Source: an uncultured Ruminococcus sp. (GTDB lineage Bacteria; Bacillota; Clostridia; Oscillospirales; Ruminococcaceae). From it: a stretch of DNA of 5,054 bases. Under the pieces are notes generated by a model, which was given only the letters and a program-made list of their open reading frames with translations, was not told where the DNA came from and did no database searches. The stretch spans positions 1 to 5,054 of the forward strand of contig CAMWRC010000113.1 in assembly GCA_947176565.1 (NCBI GenBank), read 5' to 3'. A program made the translations under genes and the position numbers. Below are positions 1 through 5,054 of this stretch, piece by piece. The number at the start of each line of letters is the position of its first letter. Positions within the stretch are counted from its first letter, which is position 1.

Positions 1-43
1 AAATTTATTTATATAAAAATTTTCAGAAATTATAAAAAACCTA

Positions 44-78
44 TTGAAATTCTTAAAATTTGTGGTACAATATATAAT
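44..78 (+). promoter_or_regulatory. Promoter of the cdaA-cdaR operon
   Basis: A -35 element TTGAAA (44-49) is followed after 16 bp by TACAAT (66-71). The bases TGG at 63-65 make this an extended -10 (TGn), which helps offset the imperfect hexamers. A second -10-like TATAAT lies at 73-78 but has no good -35 at the right distance (23 bp from TTGAAA; only TTCTTA at 17 bp). The predicted start is near 78-80, or about 85 if the second -10 is used. The flanking DNA is very AT-rich, as is usual upstream of Firmicute promoters. The assignment rests on motif matching only. Confidence 0.6.
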
Positions 79-79
79 A

Positions 80-108
80 GGTAGTCCGGAGTGAAATTCC
101 GGACTACT
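80..108 (+). promoter_or_regulatory. Stem-loop at the 5' end of the cdaA transcript
   Basis: Bases 81-90 (GTAGTCCGGA) pair perfectly with 98-107 (TCCGGACTAC) around the loop GTGAAAT. A G-U pair (80/108) can extend the base and another (91/97) the top. No T-run follows on either strand, so it is not a standard intrinsic terminator. With the promoter at 44-71, RNA synthesis would start at or just before this stem, leaving almost no single-stranded 5' end. Such 5' hairpins are known to protect Firmicute mRNAs from 5'-end-dependent decay. That role is inference here; a protein-binding site is an alternative. Confidence 0.6.
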
Positions 109-135
109 GATACTCCACAGAAATGAAGTGATACA

Positions 136-1017
136 ATGCCCTCTTTCAAGGATATGCAATACGCATTTTTCAGCCTTATGTCAACAATCGAATTTAAAGA
201 TGCCATAGACCTTATAGTCCTCGCATACATAATCTTTCTGCTCCTGAGACTTATCCGCGAAACCCGCGCCGGTCAGCTTATCAAGGGCATTATACTCCTC
301 ATAACCGCTTATTTTCTCAGTTCTCTGCTCAAGCTTACCGTCATGAATTATATTCTCGGCAAGGCCCTTGATATAGGACTTCTTGCCATGCTGATACTTT
401 TTCAGCCTGAAATACGCCGCGCTCTTGAACAGTTCGGAACAACACAGTTCGGAATCAAGTTTATCGGAATCGGTACTCCGTCAAATGACCTCAAACAACG
501 CTGGAATACCGCAATAGAAGCTATATGCGATACCTGTGTGGAACTCTCCGCAAGCTGTACAGGCGCACTTATCGTTATCGAACGGAAAACACGGCTCGGC
601 GAACAGATTGAAACAGGAACATTAATGAACGCCCTCCCAAGCAAGGAAGTATTCGGAAATATATTCTATCCGAAAACACCGCTTCATGACGGAGCTGTAA
701 TTATGCGCGACGGAATTATACTTGCTGCCGCCTGCTTTCTGCCGCGTCCGAACAGCGATGTAAATATAAATAAAGCGCTCGGTTCACGTCACCGCGCGGC
801 TATCGGCATGAGCGAAAATTCTGATGCCGTCATAGTTGTAGTATCCGAAGAAACAGGTCAGATTTCCATTGCAATAAATGGCGTGCTTACCCGTGATTAT
901 ACCCGTATACGGCTTAAATCCACCCTCGAAAAAGAAATTTTCTACGAAACCTCCGAGGCGGAAAATAATGCTAAAAAAGCTATTTCTTCCATTTTAGGAA
1001 GGAGGCGCAATAAATGA
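136..1017 (+). CDS. cdaA: Diadenylate cyclase CdaA (membrane-bound, DAC/DisA_N domain)
   Basis: This 293-residue enzyme makes cyclic di-AMP from two ATP at the inner face of the membrane; c-di-AMP controls potassium and osmolyte uptake and cell-wall homeostasis. Three membrane helices can be seen at about residues 22-40, 48-66 and 72-90, followed by the family signature QPEIRRALEQFG (90-101). The cytoplasmic cyclase domain (about 105-260) carries both catalytic motifs, D185-G186-A187 and R218-H219-R220, plus E238 at the spacing of the metal-binding glutamate of Listeria CdaA, so it should be active. The length is slightly above the usual 270-280, with a charged C-terminal tail ending GRRRNK. 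The start at 136 has only a weak ribosome site (GAAG, 125-128). Met7 is less likely because its AAGGA lies only about 2 bases upstream. The stop overlaps the cdaR start (ATGA), so the two are probably translationally coupled. The family call is near certain; the exact start is less so. Confidence 0.96.
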   Translation: MPSFKDMQYAFFSLMSTIEFKDAIDLIVLAYIIFLLLRLIRETRAGQLIKGIILLITAYFLSSLLKLTVMNYILGKALDIGLLAMLILFQPEIRRALEQFGTTQFGIKFIGIGTPSNDLKQRWNTAIEAICDTCVELSASCTGALIVIERKTRLGEQIETGTLMNALPSKEVFGNIFYPKTPLHDGAVIMRDGIILAAACFLPRPNSDVNINKALGSRHRAAIGMSENSDAVIVVVSEETGQISIAINGVLTRDYTRIRLKSTLEKEIFYETSEAENNAKKAISSILGRRRNK

Positions 1018-2348
1018 AATTCTTTGACAGATTCAAAAAAAATTACATGGAAAGCAATCTGTTTCTCGCCGTAATATCTGCTGTAATTGCTGTTATTGTA
1101 TGGCTTCTTATAGCACTTACACAATATCCGTCAGTACAGACAACAGTATATCATATTCCCGTGACAGTGGATATGTCAAATGCAAGTCAGAACGGTCTTA
1201 ACGTGATTTCATGCGATGTACAGGAAGTCACCGCGGAAATCCTCGGAAGCCGTACTCAGATTGGCTATCTCACAGCTGAAAATCTTGTTGCATATTTCGA
1301 TACTGACAACGTATCAAATGCCGGCACAAAAAAACTTACGCTTAAAATCCGGAACGACAATGACATGAAAGTAAATTATGAAATAAAATCAATCTCACCG
1401 CCAACAGCAACAGTAGTATTTGATAAGATAGAAATACGTGAATTTTCTGTAACACCACTCATTCCGAAAGTTGAAATCGCTGACGGCTATGAAATAAATA
1501 ATGCTGAATTTACCTGCGACCCCTCTGTTATACGGATTACCGGACCTTCCGCACAGCTTGACAAGATTTCAAAATGCTGTGCTGTTTACAGCAAGGAAAT
1601 GACTCTCAGTTCAACATATATACTTGCAAGCGATGATATTCAGCTCTACACCGAAGATAATGCCATAATAGACAAGACCGGTCTGAAATTCAGCGATATG
1701 AATTTCACCATAAATGTTCCCGTCCGTACACATAAGACTGTCGGTCTTTCGGTATCTATAGTAAATGCCCCTGTAAATTTCAACAAAGATACTATAAAAT
1801 TCAAAATGTCAGCTGATACGATAACCCTTGCCTGCAATAACAGTCAGACAGAAATTCCTGATACCATTGACATCGGAGTTATTCCACTTAATGAAATAAA
1901 ACCGGGATTCTCACGCACGTTCTATATGAGCAACAGCCTTGAAAACAGCGAATATATCAATGTTTCCGACCTCGAATCCGTAACGGTTACACTTGAAGAT
2001 ATGGAACTCGCTGAAAAAAGCCTTACTATTGACGGAAGCCGTATAAATATAAGCAATATTCCGGACAGCAGCTACGAATATGCAATCCTGACTCAACAGA
2101 TGGATATTACTATAGTAGGACCAGAAGAATCAATCAGTCAGATAACATCGGAAGATATTATTGCTGATGTCAGTCTGCTTAATCTGAATATTACCTCCAA
2201 TCAGTTCAATCAGAATGTCACTTTTTCATGTCCTACGTTTGATGATGTCTGGGTTACTACAAATGCAAAGGTCTCTGTTCAGCGTACAAAAATTGACCAG
2301 CCCACAACTTCAGCGGCTGACTTAGCGGCTGATTCAGAGACTGAATAA
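1014..2348 (+). CDS. cdaR: CdaR, YbbR-domain membrane regulator of CdaA
   Basis: This 444-residue protein has a short basic N-terminus, one membrane anchor (about 16-35, rich in Ile/Val/Ala with a Trp) and a large extracytoplasmic part. That part reads as four YbbR-type beta-rich repeats, roughly 45-140, 142-238, 240-330 and 333-424. Repeats 2 and 4 are clearest, with the cores ITGPSAQLDKIS (175-186) and IVGPEESISQI (367-377). Repeat 3 has lost the Gly-Pro turn. A short acidic Ala/Ser/Thr-rich tail (428-444) follows. In Bacilli, CdaR binds CdaA and modulates its activity, mostly as a brake; the direction of the effect in this organism is unknown. The start is fixed by AAGGAGG at 999-1005, 8 bases before ATG, and by the 4-base overlap with cdaA. 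The usual third gene, glmM, does not follow; a terminator does. The name rests on domain type plus position next to cdaA, because YbbR sequences diverge fast. Confidence 0.93.
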   Translation: MKFFDRFKKNYMESNLFLAVISAVIAVIVWLLIALTQYPSVQTTVYHIPVTVDMSNASQNGLNVISCDVQEVTAEILGSRTQIGYLTAENLVAYFDTDNVSNAGTKKLTLKIRNDNDMKVNYEIKSISPPTATVVFDKIEIREFSVTPLIPKVEIADGYEINNAEFTCDPSVIRITGPSAQLDKISKCCAVYSKEMTLSSTYILASDDIQLYTEDNAIIDKTGLKFSDMNFTINVPVRTHKTVGLSVSIVNAPVNFNKDTIKFKMSADTITLACNNSQTEIPDTIDIGVIPLNEIKPGFSRTFYMSNSLENSEYINVSDLESVTVTLEDMELAEKSLTIDGSRINISNIPDSSYEYAILTQQMDITIVGPEESISQITSEDIIADVSLLNLNITSNQFNQNVTFSCPTFDDVWVTTNAKVSVQRTKIDQPTTSAADLAADSETE

Positions 2349-2357
2349 TACAATATT

Positions 2358-2415
2358 AAAATCTCTGTTCACGAGATAAGATATATGGCTTTCCCATGAA
2401 CGCAGATTTTTATTT
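2358..2415 (+). terminator. Intrinsic terminator of the cdaA-cdaR operon
   Basis: Bases 2358-2371 pair with 2397-2410: 13 of 14 positions match, including one G-U pair, with a C-C mismatch at 2365/2403. A small inner stem ATGG/CCAT (2385-2388 with 2394-2397) can form in the 25-nt loop, although base 2397 is shared with the outer stem. The right arm ends in TTTTTATTT (2407-2415). It begins 9 bases after the cdaR stop. The A-run on the left arm and T-run on the right may give weaker termination on the minus strand too, but no minus-strand gene is present here to need it. Confidence 0.85.
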
Positions 2416-2499
2416 ATTATGTTTGTGAATACTAACATATTTATATTCTAAACCTGACAATCAAATTTGTATATTATTAACAATCTTGCTGAAAACCTC

Positions 2500-2528
2500 T
2501 TGACAACTATATGGCAGTAGTGTATAAT
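2500..2528 (+). promoter_or_regulatory. Consensus sigma-A promoter of feoB
   Basis: TTGACA (2500-2505) and TATAAT (2523-2528) both match consensus perfectly and are separated by exactly 17 bp. The predicted transcription start is near 2535, about 200 bases before the feoB start codon. A perfect promoter such as this would be strong if unregulated, which fits a gene held off by a repressor (see the operator candidate at 2536-2558). The stretch between the terminator at 2415 and this promoter is AT-rich and holds no gene. Confidence 0.85.
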
Positions 2529-2535
2529 TCTAAAG

Positions 2536-2558
2536 TAAGGTTAGTTATAAATAACAAA
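2536..2558 (+). promoter_or_regulatory. Candidate metal-repressor operator (DtxR/IdeR-like) at the feoB start site
   Basis: Bases 2536-2544 read TAAGGTTAG, a 9/9 match to the left half of the DtxR/IdeR box TWAGGTWAGSCTWACCTWA. Over the full 19 bases (2536-2554) 14 match; the right half is poor. Overlapping it is an imperfect 18-bp palindrome (2541-2558) with the perfect core GTTAT-AA-ATAAC at 2544-2555. The site starts 8 bases after the -10 and covers the expected start point, where bound repressor would block transcription. Iron-loaded DtxR-family or Fur-family repressors commonly control feo genes, so the context fits. Which family binds here is inference; AT-rich chance similarity cannot be excluded. 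Confidence 0.45.
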
Positions 2559-2624
2559 TATGCCGACTGGAAAAATATGGCTGAAATCCAATCAGCCGTC
2601 AGGGGCTTGTATCAATCAGAATAT

Positions 2625-2661
2625 TATGCTTATTCTAGAAAATATTTCCGGAATAAGCATA
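2625..2661 (+). repeat. Strong 37-nt hairpin (11-bp perfect inverted repeat) in the feoB leader
   Basis: TATGCTTATTC (2625-2635) is the exact reverse complement of GAATAAGCATA (2651-2661). Inside it, after one G-U pair and one mismatch, GAAA (2638-2641) pairs with TTTC (2645-2648) around the loop ATA. The element is thus an almost continuous hairpin. It lies midway between promoter and start codon and is not followed by a T-run (AGAATTTCT comes next), so it does not look like an attenuator terminator. The inverted repeat is certain; its role is unknown. Confidence 0.75.
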
Positions 2662-2736
2662 GAATTTCTATGAATTAAAGCTCTGAATTTTTGAACACAA
2701 GTTAGCATACAATAACTTTTTAAGGAGGAATCTATT

Positions 2737-4737
2737 ATGCGAATTGCCTTGACAGGCAACCCAAATTCGGGTAAAACCACAATGTACAACGCTCTGACCG
2801 GACGAAATGAAAAAGTCGGAAACTGGGCAGGTGTTACAGTTGACAAAAACGAACACCCAATAAAAAAAAGTCTTGGCGGAAATGAAAATCTTATCGCTGT
2901 TGACCTGCCGGGAGCTTACTCTATGTCTCCGTTTACCAGCGAGGAAAGTGTTACAAGTTCATACGTCAAAAAGGAAAATCCAGATGTTATTATAAATATC
3001 GTCGATGCCACAAATCTGAGCAGAAGTCTTTTCTTTACAACTCAGTTGCTTGAACTTGGAATCCCTGTAGTAGTTGCACTGAACAAGGACGATATAAACA
3101 AGAAAAAAGATACAAAGATTGACGAAAAACTTCTCTCGGAAAAACTCGGCTGTCAGGTTATCAAAACAATCTCAACGTCCGCTGAGGGTCTGGAAGCTGT
3201 CGTAAAAGCCGCTGTACAGCGTGTGAACACCAATCAGACCGCACCATACAGGCAGGATAATATAGACCTGACTGACAAGGCTGCTGTCGAAGCGGCTGAC
3301 CGGAAACGATTTGAATTTGTAAACAACATAGTTAAAAAAGTCGAAACAAGAAAAGTTCTTACAAAAGAATTTAATACAGGCGATAAAATAGATTCCGTAA
3401 TTACCAATAAATGGCTTGGTATTCCTGTTTTTGCTGTGGTCATGTTCTTTGTATTCCAGATTTCACAGGTATGGGTCGGACCTTTTATCGCTGATACTCT
3501 TGTAGGATGGATGGAAATGTTTCAGGAATGGGTAGGCAGTCTGCTTGAAAATGCATCATCTCTGCTTTCCGCACTTCTTGTTGATGGTATTATCGGCGGC
3601 GTTATTGCGGTTCTTGGGTTCCTGCCCCTTGTTATGATAATGTATTTCCTTATTGCTCTCCTTGAAGACTGCGGATATATGTCAAGAGTTGCAGTTGTTC
3701 TTGATCCGATTTTCAAAAAGGTCGGTCTTTCCGGAAAGTCTGTAATTCCGTTCGTTATCGGCATAGGCTGCGGAGTTCCGGGAATCATGGCAAGCCGTAC
3801 TATTAAAAATGAGCGTGAACGCCGCGCTACTGCAATGCTCACTCCTATGATGCCATGCGGCGCAAAAATTCCTGTTATCGCACTGTTTGCAGGTGCATTC
3901 TTTGATGATGCCGGCTGGGTAAGTGCTGTAATGTATTTCTCCGGAATCGCTCTCATATTCATTGGGGCATTGCTAATCAATAAAATTACCGGCTACAAAG
4001 TCAGAAAATCTTTCTTTATAATCGAACTTCCTGAATATAAAGTTCCCTCATTTGTCGGCGCATTCAAATCAATGTGCAGTCGCGGCTGGGCATACATAGT
4101 AAAGGCTGCTACAATTATTCTCCTTTGCAATACAGCAGTTCAGATTATGCAGACATTCAACTGGAAATTACAAGCTGCTGAAACTGCTGATGAATCAATT
4201 CTTGCAACTATTGCAAGCCCTTTCGCCTATATCCTCTTTCCGATTGTCGGCGTACTCAGCTGGCAGCTTGCAGCAGCAGCAGTTACAGGTTTCATCGCAA
4301 AGGAAAATGTTGTAGGAACACTTGCTGTATGCTTCGTCGGACTTGAAAATTTGATTGACACAGAAGAACTTGCTCTCATGGAGGGTGCAGGTTCAGAGGT
4401 TGCAGGTGTTATGGCAATCACAAAGGTTGCAGCTCTTGCTTATCTTATGTTCAACCTCTTTACACCGCCATGCTTTGCGGCTATCGGCGCAATGAACTCT
4501 GAGATGAAGTCCGCTAAATGGCTTTGGGGCGGAATCGGTTTCCAGATGGCAACAGGCTATACAGTCGGCTATCTTGTTTATACAATCGGCACACTTTTAA
4601 CAGCTCCGTCTACACTGAATATCGGCTCAGCATTTGCAGGACTTATTGTTGAGGTTGTTATTGTTGCATGGATATGCATACTCATAAGAAATTCCAACAA
4701 GAATCTTGAATCTGAGTATGCTCTCGGAAAGGCATAA
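2737..4737 (+). CDS. feoB: Ferrous iron transporter FeoB
   Basis: This 666-residue GTPase-coupled membrane transporter brings Fe(II) into the cytoplasm under anoxic conditions. The N-terminal G domain shows G1 GNPNSGKTT (7-15), G2 with Thr34 in NWAGVTVDK (29-37), G3 DLPG (56-59), G4 NKDD (116-119, where FeoB more often has NMxD) and G5 within STSAEG (146-151). A helical spacer (about 165-225) follows, then a membrane part from about residue 227 with hydrophobic stretches near 228-245, 283-309, 335-352, 394-416, 450-470, 494-522, 556-580, 599-622 and 630-650. Two gate-type regions carry conserved cysteines: GIGCGVPG (342-349) with MPCGAKIPV (372-380), and FTPPCFAAIGA (575-585). The length is at the short end of the family, and no FeoA or FeoC domain is fused. 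The start is set by TAAGGAGG (2721-2728), 8 bases before ATG. It is co-transcribed with the Cys-rich gene one base downstream. No adjacent feoA is present. Confidence 0.98.
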   Translation: MRIALTGNPNSGKTTMYNALTGRNEKVGNWAGVTVDKNEHPIKKSLGGNENLIAVDLPGAYSMSPFTSEESVTSSYVKKENPDVIINIVDATNLSRSLFFTTQLLELGIPVVVALNKDDINKKKDTKIDEKLLSEKLGCQVIKTISTSAEGLEAVVKAAVQRVNTNQTAPYRQDNIDLTDKAAVEAADRKRFEFVNNIVKKVETRKVLTKEFNTGDKIDSVITNKWLGIPVFAVVMFFVFQISQVWVGPFIADTLVGWMEMFQEWVGSLLENASSLLSALLVDGIIGGVIAVLGFLPLVMIMYFLIALLEDCGYMSRVAVVLDPIFKKVGLSGKSVIPFVIGIGCGVPGIMASRTIKNERERRATAMLTPMMPCGAKIPVIALFAGAFFDDAGWVSAVMYFSGIALIFIGALLINKITGYKVRKSFFIIELPEYKVPSFVGAFKSMCSRGWAYIVKAATIILLCNTAVQIMQTFNWKLQAAETADESILATIASPFAYILFPIVGVLSWQLAAAAVTGFIAKENVVGTLAVCFVGLENLIDTEELALMEGAGSEVAGVMAITKVAALAYLMFNLFTPPCFAAIGAMNSEMKSAKWLWGGIGFQMATGYTVGYLVYTIGTLLTAPSTLNIGSAFAGLIVEVVIVAWICILIRNSNKNLESEYALGKA

Positions 4738-4738
4738 T

Positions 4739-4897
4739 ATGGAAAATATCATCATTATTGCGATTGTTCTTGCTATTGTAATATCAATATCAGTATATCT
4801 TTACAGAGCAAAAAAACGCGGTCAGCACTGCATCGGCTGTCCGAATTCAAAGAGCTGCTGCGGTAAATGCGGAAATGGCTCATGCGAAAAAGAATAA
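4739..4897 (+). CDS. FeoB-associated Cys-rich membrane protein
   Basis: This is a 52-residue protein with one N-terminal membrane helix (about residues 3-22, nearly all Ile/Val/Ala/Leu). A basic stretch (RAKKRG, 23-28) follows, which by the positive-inside rule puts the C-terminus in the cytoplasm. The tail has six cysteines, C31, C34, C40, C41, C44 and C49, spaced CxxC-x5-CCxxC-x4-C. This layout matches the small FeoB-associated Cys-rich family found just after feoB in many Firmicutes, suggested to be FeoC-like helpers or metal handlers; their biochemistry is not settled. Binding of Fe(II) or an Fe-S cluster is inference. The ATG lies one base after the feoB stop, with GGAAAGG (4726-4732) as ribosome site inside the end of feoB. 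An in-frame ATG at 4706 would add 11 polar residues before the helix, overlaps feoB and is not preferred. Confidence 0.9.
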   Translation: MENIIIIAIVLAIVISISVYLYRAKKRGQHCIGCPNSKSCCGKCGNGSCEKE

Positions 4898-4953
4898 TAA
4901 ACAGATAAAAAAATATCTCTCCTGAGAATAGTGTCACTCATAAAGAAGTTTTC

Positions 4954-4996
4954 GCGATAGCATTTTTGATTTTCAGTCAAAAGTGCTATGGCATTT
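4954..4996 (+). terminator. Probable terminator of the feoB operon
   Basis: Bases 4957-4969 pair with 4977-4989 without a gap: 13 bp with one U-G pair (4963/4983), loop TTTTCAG. Two further pairs (4954-4955 with 4991-4992) can form beyond a G-G mismatch. The U-tract after it is poor (ATTTCT, 4993-4998), so termination may be partial or need help. It lies about 60 bases after the last stop codon and just before the next promoter, the expected place for a terminator. Confidence 0.55.
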
Positions 4997-4999
4997 CTA

Positions 5000-5028
5000 C
5001 TGACAAAATAATTTTTAAGATGTATAAT
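5000..5028 (+). promoter_or_regulatory. Promoter for a gene beyond the right edge
   Basis: CTGACA (5000-5005, 5/6 to the -35 consensus) and TATAAT (5023-5028, 6/6) are 17 bp apart. The predicted start is near 5035, so the transcript would leave the window almost at once, and no start codon for it is visible. The -10 context TGTATAATT is the same as at the feoB promoter (2521-2529), but the DNA after it lacks the TAAGGTTAG half-site. The 102 bases between the last gene and this promoter hold only the hairpin at 4954-4992 and weak AT-rich pairings. Confidence 0.65.
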
Positions 5029-5054
5029 TTTAATTAGATAAATCGGAATTTAGA

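Larger units (their letters stand above)
2535..2736 (+). ncRNA. Structured 5' leader of feoB, possible cis-regulatory RNA
   Basis: This is about 200 nt of untranslated RNA between the promoter and feoB. Three structural parts can be drawn by eye. The first is a hairpin GGCTGA/TCAGCC (2579-2584 with 2592-2597), extendable by A-U and U-G pairs at 2577-2578/2598-2599. The second is a long-range stem, 2599-2608 with 2678-2686 (9 pairs, one G-U, one bulged G), enclosing the strong hairpin at 2625-2661. The third is a 6-bp stem AAGTTA/TAACTT (2699-2704 with 2713-2718) that ends 2 bases before the Shine-Dalgarno sequence at 2721-2728. There is no good terminator U-tract, so any control would more likely act on translation or RNA stability. 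I do not recognise a known riboswitch class; it does not show the NiCo, yybP-ykoY (Mn) or ydaO consensus as I know them. It could also be simple spacer with chance pairing. Confidence 0.4.

Noticed and set aside
73..78. TATAAT at 73-78 as the main -10 of cdaA.
   Set aside because: Its spacing to TTGAAA is 23 bp and the hexamer at 17 bp (TTCTTA) is poor. The extended -10 at 63-71 fits better, though both may contribute.
123..131. Minimal upstream frame ATG-AAG-TGA just before cdaA.
   Set aside because: It has no ribosome site of its own and is only two codons long; likely chance.
2506..2521. ACTA-N8-TAGT inverted repeat inside the feoB promoter spacer, loosely like a BlaI/CopY-type operator.
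   Set aside because: The arms are only 4 bp and the TACA/TGTA core of those operators is missing.
2625..2670. The strong leader hairpin as a transcription attenuator.
   Set aside because: The bases after the stem (AGAATTTCTATG) lack the run of Ts needed for intrinsic termination.
2560..2678. Two short open frames in the feoB leader: ATG at 2560 (37 codons) and ATG at 2577 (33 codons).
   Set aside because: Neither has a Shine-Dalgarno sequence at a usable distance, both run through the predicted RNA stems, and the products resemble nothing I know. A leader peptide cannot be fully excluded, but there is no support for one.
3522..3980. 152-codon open frame on the minus strand within feoB.
   Set aside because: It is antisense to well-conserved FeoB membrane segments, has a low-complexity basic/Ser/Pro composition and no recognisable domain: a shadow of feoB.
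4706..4738. Longer start for the Cys-rich protein, inside feoB.
   Set aside because: It would put 11 polar residues before the membrane helix, and the ATG at 4739 has a better-placed ribosome site (GGAAAGG) and the expected one-base gap after feoB.
4903..4918. AGATA/TATCT stem right after the last gene as a terminator.
   Set aside because: It has only 5 A-T rich pairs with no T-run behind it; the hairpin at 4954-4992 is a better candidate.

Overview
The window looks like chromosomal DNA from a low-to-moderate GC Gram-positive anaerobe of the Clostridia, probably a Ruminococcus-like member of the Oscillospiraceae. This is inferred from the AT-rich intergenic DNA, strong AAGGAGG ribosome sites, near-consensus sigma-A promoters, and the gene families present (CdaA/CdaR, and FeoB with a short Cys-rich partner). 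No sequence search was run, so the genus is a guess. All genes read on the + strand, and there is no sign of a mobile element, CRISPR array, tRNA or rRNA.

Left half (1-2415): a cyclic di-AMP module. An extended -10 promoter (44-71) is followed by a perfect 10-bp hairpin (81-107) sitting almost at the predicted RNA 5' end. Then come cdaA (membrane diadenylate cyclase) and cdaR (its YbbR-domain membrane regulator), which overlap by ATGA. The pair ends in a long intrinsic terminator (2358-2415). glmM, the third gene of this cluster in Bacilli, is not next.

Middle (2416-2736): a non-coding stretch with a textbook TTGACA-17-TATAAT promoter, a candidate metal-regulator operator on the start site, and a roughly 200-nt untranslated leader. 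The leader can fold into a local hairpin, a long-range stem enclosing a very strong 37-nt hairpin, and a small stem touching the Shine-Dalgarno sequence of feoB. This leader is the most unusual part of the window and could be an undescribed cis-regulatory RNA.

Right half (2737-5054): feoB, a full-length ferrous iron transporter with an N-terminal G domain, is followed after one base by a 52-residue single-pass membrane protein with six C-terminal cysteines (FeoB-associated type). No feoA lies next to them. A hairpin (4954-4992) probably ends this unit, and a promoter at 5000-5028 points to a gene beyond the right edge.

The two units appear transcriptionally independent: one makes and controls c-di-AMP at the membrane, the other imports Fe(II) and is probably controlled by iron.
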